DNA of 6,745 bases, from assembly GCA_050741915.1 (NCBI GenBank), contig JBOGEX010000014.1, positions 1 to 6,745 of the forward strand, written 5' to 3'. The translations under genes and the position numbers were made by a program. The DNA is from JACCTH01 sp050741915 (GTDB lineage Bacteria > Actinomycetota > Acidimicrobiia > Spongiisociales > ZC4RG35). Position 1 is the stretch's first letter, and every line of letters begins with the position of its first letter. Positions 1-5,448 of this stretch are shown here, one piece after another. The notes beneath the pieces are model-generated. The model searched no databases. It saw only the letters and a program-made list of their open reading frames with translations, and had not been told where the DNA came from.

Positions 1-1
1 G

Positions 2-76
2 CCCCCGGTGACGGATGATCATCGATTCTCTGGGCTGTGGACCCTGTTGGACACCGTCTACAACCCTGGGACGTAA
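2..76 (+). CDS. Possible C-terminal end of an unidentified protein (5' cut by window edge)
   Basis: Reading from base 2, 24 sense codons run to a TAA at 74-76. The visible tail ends in SGLWTLLDTVYNPGT, which has a protein-like mix of hydrophobic and aromatic residues, and 18 of its 24 codons end in G or C, as in the real genes here. It would converge on ku, whose stop lies about 380 nt away. No family can be recognised from so short a tail. Any GC-rich frame can stay open for 24 codons by chance, so the call is weak and depends on sequence upstream of the window. Confidence 0.25.
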   Translation, partial: PPVTDDHRFSGLWTLLDTVYNPGT

Positions 77-192
77 ATCGGGTGTAGGACCGGCAGTCAG
101 GCGCTCTACCCGTTACGCCGGCTCGCCTCTAGATCTTTTGGCAACCAAGACTGAGATTGTTTTGCTCCCCAGCCCTTGGACCGGGGTCCACC

Positions 193-330
193 CTCCCCGC
201 CACCAAATTCGGTCACTGGCGAACGCTTCCCGACAAATCTGGTCGCTGGCCCCCCCCGGGTGCTCGTTCGCCAGCAACCGAATAACGCTGAGAGCGGGCC
301 TGAGTGACCGAATTTCCGGTGGGCGGGAGC
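193..330. repeat. Dyad-symmetric repeat element, MITE/REPIN-like
   Basis: Four related 16-bp motifs are arranged ++--. The + copies are at 205-220 (AAATTCGGTCACTGGC) and 235-250 (13 of 16 identical). The - copies are at 270-285 (12 of 16) and 300-315 (first 13 bases identical). Copies within each pair are exactly 30 nt apart, and the whole set is symmetric about position 260. Arms 207-225 and 265-283 are inverse complements at 17 of 19 positions; arms 205-217 and 303-315 are perfect over 13. GC-rich outer arms (near 193-204 and 316-328) extend the symmetry with a 2-nt shift. This resembles a non-coding palindromic mobile element or a cluster of protein sites. No transposase or clear target duplication is visible, so the nature is inferred. 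Confidence 0.6.
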
Positions 331-422
331 GCCTGAGGGTTCTCCCAGCCGGACCGGCCCCCATCAATCACGGTTCCGTCGGTGGCACCACATATTTCTT
401 TGGCCGATCCATCTCGGACGTC

Positions 423-438
423 GACGCCAGGCGGCGTC
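423..438 (-). terminator. Possible terminator hairpin after ku
   Basis: GACGCC (423-428) and GGCGTC (433-438) form a perfect 6-bp GC-rich stem with a 4-nt loop, starting about 20 nt past the ku stop. No T-tract follows on the - strand, so this is not a canonical intrinsic terminator, although U-poor hairpins are common after high-GC actinobacterial genes. The position is the main argument. Confidence 0.35.
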
Positions 439-458
439 ATGTTTGCTGGGTTCGCTTC

Positions 459-1244
459 TCAGCCGGCTTTGCGTTTCTTGGTCGCTTCGACGCTGGCCTT
501 GAGAGCCTCGAGGAGATCTACCACCTTGGTGGGTTCGGGTGCCTCGGGGGCCACGATCTCCTCTCCCTCGATCTTCTTCTGGGCCGCGTCTTCGATCGCC
601 TGGCGGGTGAGGTCCTGGTAGTCGGATGCCTCGAAGGGCGCAGTCAGGCCGTCGATCAGCATCTCGGCCATCTTCGCCTCTTCCGGACGAACGTCGGGAT
701 CATCCTCGAGTTCTTCGAACTCAGCTTCCCGAATCTCGTCGGGCCAGTACATGGTTTCCATCACCAGCACTCCGTCCTTGGGCCGGATCGTCGCAAGCTG
801 CTGTTTGTCCCGAATCGAAACCTTGCAGAGTCCAACCCGTTCCTTCGAAACCAAAGCGTCAAGCAGGATGCGATAGGCCTTAGCCCCGGTCTTTTCCGGT
901 GCGAGGTAGTACGAGGACTTGTAATAGATCGGATCGATTTCGTCCTCGTCGACGAACTGAACCACATCGACCAGGCGATTGCGATCGCCGGCGGCGGCTG
1001 CCTCTAGTTCATCGTCGGTGAAGACGACATACTTGCCCTTCTCGACCTCGTACCCCTTGACGATCTCCTCCCAGGCGACTTCTTCGCCGTCGGATTCAGC
1101 AACTCGCTTGTATCGAATGGGGGAGTGGTCTTTCTCCCGCAGCATCTTGAACTTGGGGGTTTTCGATTCGGTGGCGGTATACATACCGACAGGAATCGTG
1201 ACCAAACCGAAGGAAACGGCGCCTTTCCACATTGCTCGCGGCAT
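459..1244 (-). CDS. ku: Non-homologous end joining protein Ku
   Basis: Bacterial Ku forms a homodimeric ring that threads onto double-strand DNA ends and recruits ligase LigD for non-homologous end joining. The 261-residue product has the usual bacterial length and family signatures: WKGAVSFGLVTIPV at 6-19, KDHSPIRYKRV at 38-48, EEIVKGYEVEKGKYV at 59-73, and EIDPIYYKSSYYLAPE at 102-117. It ends in a short basic tail (KKRKAG) like the DNA- and LigD-interacting C-termini of bacterial Ku. The start MPRAMWKG is typical; the GGAG directly abutting the ATG is too close to act as a Shine-Dalgarno, but a TATTAT box fits leaderless transcription. No ligD is in view. Family assignment is secure; activity is inferred. 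Confidence 0.95.
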   Translation of the reverse strand: MPRAMWKGAVSFGLVTIPVGMYTATESKTPKFKMLREKDHSPIRYKRVAESDGEEVAWEEIVKGYEVEKGKYVVFTDDELEAAAAGDRNRLVDVVQFVDEDEIDPIYYKSSYYLAPEKTGAKAYRILLDALVSKERVGLCKVSIRDKQQLATIRPKDGVLVMETMYWPDEIREAEFEELEDDPDVRPEEAKMAEMLIDGLTAPFEASDYQDLTRQAIEDAAQKKIEGEEIVAPEAPEPTKVVDLLEALKASVEATKKRKAG

Positions 1245-1280
1245 CTCCGAATAATACCGATGGCGGAGGAGAAGCCCGAG
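1245..1280 (-). promoter_or_regulatory. Possible leaderless promoter of ku
   Basis: On the - strand, TATTAT (1256 down to 1251) matches the actinobacterial -10 pattern TANNNT and ends 6 nt before the ku ATG, so transcription would start at or next to the start codon. No good -35 is seen 16-18 nt further upstream. The absence of a usable Shine-Dalgarno fits leaderless translation. Confidence 0.4.
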
Positions 1281-1302
1281 GGTTTGCGTAGACGGTGGCC
1301 GG

Positions 1303-1308
1303 TACCAT
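1303..1308 (+). promoter_or_regulatory. Possible -10 box for tRNA-Arg
   Basis: TACCAT fits TANNNT and ends 9 nt before the first base of the mature tRNA, a reasonable distance for a tRNA promoter. I see no convincing -35 element at the correct spacing, so this rests on position and one short motif. Confidence 0.25.
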
Positions 1309-1317
1309 TGGCCTCCC

Positions 1318-1389
1318 GCCCTCGTAGCTCAGGGGATAGAGCACTGGCCTCCGGAGCCAGGTGCGCAGGTTCGAATCCTGTCGAGGGCG
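1318..1389 (+). tRNA. tRNA-Arg (anticodon CCG)
   Basis: The 72-nt sequence folds as a standard cloverleaf. The acceptor stem is GCCCTCG with CGAGGGC; the D arm is GCTC, loop AGGGGATA, GAGC. The anticodon arm is CTGGC, loop CTCCGGA, GCCAG, with anticodon CCG reading CGG (Arg). The T arm is GCAGG, loop TTCGAAT, CCTGT, closed by a G-T wobble. The discriminator is G1389. The 3' CCA is not encoded (the next bases are CCC), so it must be added after transcription. It reads divergently from ku, 73 nt away. Confidence 0.95.
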
Positions 1390-1416
1390 CCCTTCCCCCC
1401 TCCCCGCCTGCGGCGA

Positions 1417-1439
1417 TACTCCCCCCTGCGGGGGGAGTA
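1417..1439 (+). terminator. Perfect 10-bp hairpin downstream of tRNA-Arg, possible terminator
   Basis: TACTCCCCCC (1417-1426) and GGGGGGAGTA (1430-1439) are exact inverse complements around a 3-nt loop. The hairpin lies 27 nt past the tRNA in the convergent space facing the end of ilvE, where a terminator would be expected. It has no T-tract on either strand. It directly abuts the first tandem repeat and could be part of the same repeat family rather than a dedicated terminator. Confidence 0.4.
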
Positions 1440-1562
1440 AAGGTCCTCGCGGCCCAGGCCGCGCAAACCTTCACAGATTGACTGGCAGCCGGGTTCTGTG
1501 AAGGTCCTCGCGGCCCAGGCCCGCGCAAACCTTCACAGATTGACTGGCAGCCAGGTTCTGTG
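1440..1562. repeat. Two tandem 61/62-bp structured repeats
   Basis: Copy 1 (1440-1500) and copy 2 (1501-1562) are identical apart from one inserted C near 1521 and one G-to-A change (1491 versus 1553). Each copy contains two inverted repeats. In copy 1 these are AAGGT-cct-CGCGGCC-ca-GGCCGCG-caa-ACCTT (1440-1471), followed by TTCACAGA (1470-1477) pairing with TCTGTGAA (1495-1502). The inserted C in copy 2 bulges the first stem. The pair fills the convergent gap between tRNA-Arg and ilvE. It looks like a MIRU/VNTR-type intergenic repeat, and the stems could also end transcription from either side. Only two units rule against CRISPR. Confidence 0.8.
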
Positions 1563-1570
1563 AGGGGGAT

Positions 1571-2563
1571 CTAGACCACTCTTATCCAGCCGAACTGATC
1601 TTCAGCGGCGCCCGAGTGGATGTCGGTCAGGGCCTGCCGCAACCGCAAGGTGTTGGCTCCCACTTCGCCGCCACCAATTGTGATCTCTTCGCCCTTGTGA
1701 ATGAAGGTGCCGACGCCGGAGAGCACCGCCGCCGTCCCTGACAACGCCGCCTCGCCCTCCCACTCCAGCACCTCTGCCACCGGCAGCGGACGTTCTTCGA
1801 CCCGGTAACCCAGCGTCTCGGCCAGCTTTAGGGTCGAGTCGCGGGTTACCCCATGCAGGAACGAACCGCTGAGCGGGGCGGTCACCACCGCTTTGTCGGA
1901 GATGAGAAGGAAATTCGACGCCCCCGTTTCCTCCACCAGACCGTTGGGGGCGAACAGGACCTGGTCGGCGCCGAGATCGTTCCGGGCCGCCACCACCGTG
2001 CGGAGGGCAGCGGCGTAGTTGGCCCCGGTCTTGGCCATCCCGAAGCCCTCGGTCGACCGTCGGGCATCCTCTTCGATCAGGATCTTCAACGGCCTGACGC
2101 CACCCGAGAAGTAATCCCCAACCGGGGAGGCGACTACGAAATAGAGACCAGCGGTGGGCGGATGGGCGGCCGCGCCGATATTGGCTTCGGTGCCGATCAG
2201 GGTCGGGCGCAAGTAGAGGCTGCCGGGGGGATCGGGAATCTCCTCACGATTGGTTCGCACGACCTCTGAGACCATGTCGATCGTCATCTCCGCCGGGGGT
2301 GGTGGTAGGCACAACAGCGTGGCGCTTTGCACCAGGCGGTCGGCGTGGGCATCGAGGCGGAAGATTCGAGCCGAACCGTCGATCCCGCGATGGGCCTTCA
2401 GACCTTCGAAGCAGGCGCTTCCGTAGTGAAAGACATGTGCGGCGGGATGGAGAGAGAAGTCAGCTGTCTTCTCGATCTCCCACGAGCCGAACGTCCCGCG
2501 TTCGAAGCTGGCAACTGCCATCTGGGGAGCGAAGACTGTGCCGAAGGGTGGGAGCTTCGTCAT
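1571..2563 (-). CDS. ilvE: Branched-chain amino acid aminotransferase
   Basis: A fold-type IV PLP enzyme that transfers the amino group between glutamate and the 2-oxo acids of isoleucine, valine and leucine, in the cytosol. From the chosen start it has 330 residues. Family features are FGTVF (7-11), FHYGSACFEGLKAHR (45-59), GTEANIG (124-130), the PLP lysine K178 in MAKTGANYAAAL, VEETGASNFL (210-219) and SGTAAVLSG (275-283). The frame stays open to an ATG at 2608, but that start would leave 5 bp to the divergent hom. The ATG at 2563 gives the usual N-terminus (MTKLPPFGTVF) and has a TAGCCT -10-like box 7 nt upstream; a start at 2521 would cut conserved residues. Other class IV aminotransferases (D-amino acid transaminase, ADC lyase) fit the motifs less well. 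Substrate is inferred. Confidence 0.93.
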   Translation of the reverse strand: MTKLPPFGTVFAPQMAVASFERGTFGSWEIEKTADFSLHPAAHVFHYGSACFEGLKAHRGIDGSARIFRLDAHADRLVQSATLLCLPPPPAEMTIDMVSEVVRTNREEIPDPPGSLYLRPTLIGTEANIGAAAHPPTAGLYFVVASPVGDYFSGGVRPLKILIEEDARRSTEGFGMAKTGANYAAALRTVVAARNDLGADQVLFAPNGLVEETGASNFLLISDKAVVTAPLSGSFLHGVTRDSTLKLAETLGYRVEERPLPVAEVLEWEGEAALSGTAAVLSGVGTFIHKGEEITIGGGEVGANTLRLRQALTDIHSGAAEDQFGWIRVV

Positions 2564-2613
2564 CAAGCAAAGGCTAATGGCTGCTCGAACGGTGCATACC
2601 ATCGCCAACTCAT
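2564..2613. promoter_or_regulatory. Divergent ilvE/hom promoter region
   Basis: Only 50 bp separate the two start codons. For ilvE, the - strand TAGCCT (2576 down to 2571) fits TANNNT and ends 7 nt before the ATG, suggesting a leaderless message. For hom, TACCAT (2597-2602) ends 11 nt before its ATG, predicting a leader of roughly 5 nt. Neither gene has a Shine-Dalgarno and the -35 regions are poor. The two promoters would overlap, so expression of the two arms could interfere or be co-regulated; there is no room for a leader-peptide attenuator on either side. Confidence 0.35.
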
Positions 2614-3888
2614 ATGGCTGTGGGCATTGGAATTCTCGGCGGGGGCGTGGTCGGGGGCTCGCTCGCTCGGCGCCTTCTTTCAGACCGCGAGCCGATCCTG
2701 CAGAAAACTGGTCTCGACCTCGAACTGGTCAAGATCGCCATTCGCGACACCGAGCGCTCGCGGCTCTTTCCTGCTTCTTATGCCACCACTCGAGTCGAGG
2801 AAGTGGTCGATGATCCCGACGTCGACCTGGTCGTCGAATTGCTCGGTGGTAGGCAGCCCGCCGGATCCCTAGTTCGACGAGCGCTTCAGGCCGGAAAGCC
2901 CGTCGTTACCGCCAACAAGGAGCTACTGGCAGCAGAAGGTCCTGAACTGTTCGACCTCGCGGCCGGAAAAGGTGTCTCGCTTCTCTTCGAGGCCGCGGTG
3001 GGCGGTGGCATTCCTCTCATCAGGCCGTTGACCGAGTCGCTGGCTGGCGAGAAGCTCACTCGGGTGATCGGGATCGTCAACGGAACTACCAACTACATCC
3101 TCTCGGCAATGACCGAGGCTGGATCCTCGTACCAGGTTGCGCTGTCCGAGGCCCAGCGATTGGGCTTTGCCGAAGCTGATCCGACCGCTGACGTGGGGGG
3201 AGGCGACGCCGCCGCCAAAGCCGTCATTCTCGGTGGCCTCGCCTTCGGGGTTTGGGCCGACGCCGGTTCCGTTTACCGACGCGGCATCGATGGCCTCGAT
3301 GGAGCAGAGATCGTGTTCGCCCGCGAGCTGGGATACGTCGTGAAGCTCCTGGCTACGGCCGAATCCCTGGCCGACGGGATCTCGGTCAGGGTCCATCCCA
3401 CCCTGGTCCCGACCTCGCATCCCCTGGCCTCGATTCGCGGGGCGACCAATGCCGTTTTTGTCGAGGGCCCGGCCATCGGCCAACTCCTTTTTTCCGGACC
3501 CGGTGCCGGTGGCGAGCCCACCGCCACCGCTGTGCTCGGGGACGTCATCGACGCCTCTCGCGAGCTCCTGGCCGGGGCCCAGGTGACGCCGCGAGTGACT
3601 GTGGGGGCCGGTGCGGTGGCGGACATATCGAAGGTTTCGAGTCGGTACTACCTCCGCCTCGAGGTGTCCGACAGCCCGGGGGTGCTGGCCGCAATCGCTT
3701 CGGCCTTCGGACAGAACGGTGTTTCGATCGCCTCGGTGCGACAGGACGGTCGCGGCGACGAGGCGACCGTGATCTTGATCACTCACGAGGCGGCCGAGCG
3801 CGACCATCAGGCGGCGGTCGACCAACTCCACGGGCTCGAGGTGGTCAAACAGATAGCTGCCACCATCCGGGTGCTCAGCGTGGAATGA
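2614..3888 (+). CDS. hom: Homoserine dehydrogenase with C-terminal ACT domain
   Basis: Reduces L-aspartate-4-semialdehyde to L-homoserine with NAD(P)H, the branch to threonine and methionine. The 424 residues comprise a Rossmann domain with GILGGGVVG (6-14), TANKELLA (99-106), a catalytic domain with NGTTNYIL (156-163), and a full match to the PROSITE homoserine dehydrogenase pattern at 180-202, including DPTADVGGGD and the expected catalytic pair D198 and K202. Residues from about 345 form an ACT domain (VSDSPGVLAAIASAF), which in this family mediates feedback inhibition by threonine. It is monofunctional: no aspartokinase domain is fused. The start ATG has no Shine-Dalgarno. It leads an apparent operon with thrC 13 nt downstream. 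Confidence 0.96.
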   Translation: MAVGIGILGGGVVGGSLARRLLSDREPILQKTGLDLELVKIAIRDTERSRLFPASYATTRVEEVVDDPDVDLVVELLGGRQPAGSLVRRALQAGKPVVTANKELLAAEGPELFDLAAGKGVSLLFEAAVGGGIPLIRPLTESLAGEKLTRVIGIVNGTTNYILSAMTEAGSSYQVALSEAQRLGFAEADPTADVGGGDAAAKAVILGGLAFGVWADAGSVYRRGIDGLDGAEIVFARELGYVVKLLATAESLADGISVRVHPTLVPTSHPLASIRGATNAVFVEGPAIGQLLFSGPGAGGEPTATAVLGDVIDASRELLAGAQVTPRVTVGAGAVADISKVSSRYYLRLEVSDSPGVLAAIASAFGQNGVSIASVRQDGRGDEATVILITHEAAERDHQAAVDQLHGLEVVKQIAATIRVLSVE

Positions 3889-3901
3889 CACCAGGCGACA
3901 A

Positions 3902-5254
3902 ATGAAATTCGTCTCCACCCGGGGTCATCCGGATCGGCCGACCTTCTACGACGTCCTCCTCGGTGGCCTTGCTCCCGACGGCGGCCTCTACCTACCCGAG
4001 TCATGGCCACAGGTCGAGGTTGGGTCGACCTATCCCCAGACCGTGGCCAACATCCTGGCACCCTTCTTGGCCGGTAGCCCCCTGGAGGAGGCCGCGGCCG
4101 AGCTGGCCGCCGACGCTTACGCCGGCTTCCGCCATCCCGAGGTGGCACCGCTCCGCCAGCTCTCCGATGGTCGGCTCCTTCTCGAGCTTTTTTGGGGTCC
4201 GACGCTGTCTTTCAAGGATCACGCCCTGCAGATGGTCGGCCGACTCTTCGAGAGCGCGTTGTCAGGACGGGTCACGGTTTTGGTTGCCACATCGGGTGAC
4301 ACCGGCTCCGCTGCGATCGCCGCCTGTCAAGGGGCACACCACATGGATGTTGTTGTCCTTTATCCGAAGGGCCGGGTCTCGGATTTCCAGCGACGGCAGA
4401 TGACCACTGTGGCGGATCCCAATGTCCGGGCCGTTGCCGTCGAGGGCACCTTCGACGACTGCCAGGAGCTGGTCAAACGAGCCTTCGCAGACGAGAGGCT
4501 TGCTGTCGACCTGACCGCCATGAACTCGATCAACTTCGCTCGTATCGCCGTGCAGGCGGGGTATTACCTATGGGCCGCGAGCCAGATCCCCGGCACCGAC
4601 TTTGTCGTTCCCACGGGGAACTTTGGCAACGTTTTCTCCGGCTGGGCCGCGGGCCAGATGGGAGCCTCGATCGGGCAGCTGGTCATTGCCACCAACGCCA
4701 ACCACGGCCTCTTCGATTGGGTCGAGAGCGGGGTGCTTGCCCCCGGGAAGGTGATGCCGACGCTGGCTCCCTCGATGGATATCCAAGTTCCTTCCAACCT
4801 CGAGAGGTATCTGTTCGAGCTAGCTGATCGCGACCCGAAGGCGGTAGAGGAGTGGCAGCGACAGCTTCGAGTCAGCGGCCGCATCGAGCTTCCGGGCCCT
4901 TTGCACAAGGAGGCCGCGACCGCTTTTGTCAGCTCGTGGTTCGATGACAGCCAGATCCTTTCGGGCATACGTCGCGTCCTTGAAATCGAGGGGATTCTTC
5001 TCGATCCCCATACAACCGTTGCCTGGCTGTCGGGCCTCGATCATCGACGGCCGGGAGTCGATCAGGTCGTGCTGGCGACTGCCGATCCCGCCAAGTTCTC
5101 CGCCGCTATCGTCGCCGCCACCGGTATCGAGCCGGCGCTGCCGGCCGGCTTCGCCCACATCCTCACCGATCCAGAGCGATTGCATTCGATTCCGAACGAC
5201 TACGACGCTTTGGTTGGAATTCTCTCCGACCAAGAAGAAGGGTCGATCGAATGA
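3902..5254 (+). CDS. thrC: Threonine synthase, long form
   Basis: A PLP enzyme that converts O-phospho-L-homoserine to L-threonine and phosphate. The 450-residue protein begins MKFVSTRG, typical of the long E. coli/yeast-type enzymes. It has GGLAPDGGLYLP (21-32), the PLP lysine K105 in LSFKDHALQ, SGDTGSAA (131-138), the NSINFARI segment (208-215), the phosphate-binding-like PTGNFGN (237-243) and SMDIQVPSNLERYLF (291-305). It differs from the shorter, roughly 360-residue ThrC found at this place in Mycobacterium. It follows hom by 13 nt with no strong Shine-Dalgarno, so translation is probably coupled or helped by proximity. Its substrate needs homoserine kinase, which is not encoded in this window. 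Confidence 0.96.
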   Translation: MKFVSTRGHPDRPTFYDVLLGGLAPDGGLYLPESWPQVEVGSTYPQTVANILAPFLAGSPLEEAAAELAADAYAGFRHPEVAPLRQLSDGRLLLELFWGPTLSFKDHALQMVGRLFESALSGRVTVLVATSGDTGSAAIAACQGAHHMDVVVLYPKGRVSDFQRRQMTTVADPNVRAVAVEGTFDDCQELVKRAFADERLAVDLTAMNSINFARIAVQAGYYLWAASQIPGTDFVVPTGNFGNVFSGWAAGQMGASIGQLVIATNANHGLFDWVESGVLAPGKVMPTLAPSMDIQVPSNLERYLFELADRDPKAVEEWQRQLRVSGRIELPGPLHKEAATAFVSSWFDDSQILSGIRRVLEIEGILLDPHTTVAWLSGLDHRRPGVDQVVLATADPAKFSAAIVAATGIEPALPAGFAHILTDPERLHSIPNDYDALVGILSDQEEGSIE

Positions 5255-5448
5255 TTTGCGTATTCGACTTGGCTGCTATTATTCAGTTCACCGCCCGCCT
5301 TGAAGAGCGGGCATGCCGTTGGCCCAACTCCCACTGGTCGTGGGTTTCCGTCTGTGTAAAGGGCTCGGTCAGATCGGCCGATTACCCGACTAACCAACTA
5401 CCTGCGCCTGGGGAGTGGCCTTCCCCCTCGACACGAGCGAGAAAATGA
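5251..5448 (+). CDS. Doubtful 65-codon ORF between thrC and rho
   Basis: The ATG at 5251 overlaps the thrC stop as ATGA, and its TGA (5446-5448) overlaps the rho start in the same way, so the frame exactly bridges the gap. This is the geometry of translational coupling. Against it: only about 61% of its codons end in G or C, it uses codons rare in the neighbours (AGA twice, GTA, CTA), the product is tryptophan-rich with no recognisable motif or membrane segment, and the DNA holds inverted repeats that suggest a non-coding leader. I do not recognise a family. Confidence 0.15.
   Translation: MICVFDLAAIIQFTARLEERACRWPNSHWSWVSVCVKGSVRSADYPTNQLPAPGEWPSPSTRARK
5255..5444 (+). promoter_or_regulatory. 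thrC-rho intergenic region, probable rho leader
   Basis: This 190-nt gap is where thrB sits in Mycobacterium. It contains a weak -10-like TATTAT (5277-5282) without a clear -35, a hairpin GCCCGC/GCGGGC (5293-5298 with 5307-5312), a second hairpin CCCAC/GTGGG (5330-5334 with 5340-5344) followed by TTT, and a 10-bp palindrome ATCGGCCGAT (5373-5382). Rho is known to regulate its own leader in E. coli, so a structured leader is plausible here, but regulation is inferred. Alternatively the hairpins just separate thrC from rho transcription. Confidence 0.4.
5330..5347 (+). terminator. Weak terminator or attenuator hairpin downstream of thrC
   Basis: A 5-bp stem CCCAC/GTGGG with loop TGGTC is followed by only three T residues. 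The stem is short and the T-run minimal, so termination would be partial at best. Its place 76 nt after the thrC stop and about 100 nt before rho suits either an inefficient thrC terminator or an attenuating element in the rho leader. Confidence 0.25.

Larger units (their letters stand above)
77..458. other. Intergenic region of 382 nt, no convincing gene
   Basis: Open frames cross this stretch on both strands, but none has family motifs. The longest + strand frame continues as antisense through ku, and the - strand frames repeat residues only because the underlying DNA is repetitive. It contains a symmetric repeat element at 193-330, a small palindrome at 177-190 (TGGACC, two bases, GGTCCA) and a hairpin at 423-438 just past the ku stop. 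Positions 77-176 show nothing I can assign apart from a short tRNA-like string on the - strand, which I rejected. Confidence 0.6.

Noticed and set aside
85..118. tRNA-like string on the - strand (GGTAGAGCGCCTGACTGCC)
   Set aside because: It resembles a D arm plus start of an anticodon arm, but the anticodon stem does not close and no T arm or acceptor stem follows. It could be a decayed tRNA or attachment-site remnant but the evidence is too thin.
113..440. Small - strand ORFs downstream of ku (84 and 75 codons)
   Set aside because: Their residues derive from the palindromic repeat element, they overlap each other, and neither resembles LigD or any known ku partner.
15..1007. 330-codon + strand open frame covering the ku region
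   Set aside because: It runs antisense through ku, has no family motifs and uses residues expected from the complement of a GC-rich gene.
1004..1528. 174-codon - strand open frame across the end of ku, the tRNA and the repeats
   Set aside because: It overlaps a clear tRNA gene and ku in another frame and has no protein-like features.
1440..1562. CRISPR array
   Set aside because: The two units are contiguous with no unique spacer between them, and no cas gene is present.
2923..3918. 331-codon - strand open frame opposite hom
   Set aside because: It is a shadow of hom, which has complete enzyme signatures; the antisense product is low-complexity and unrecognisable.
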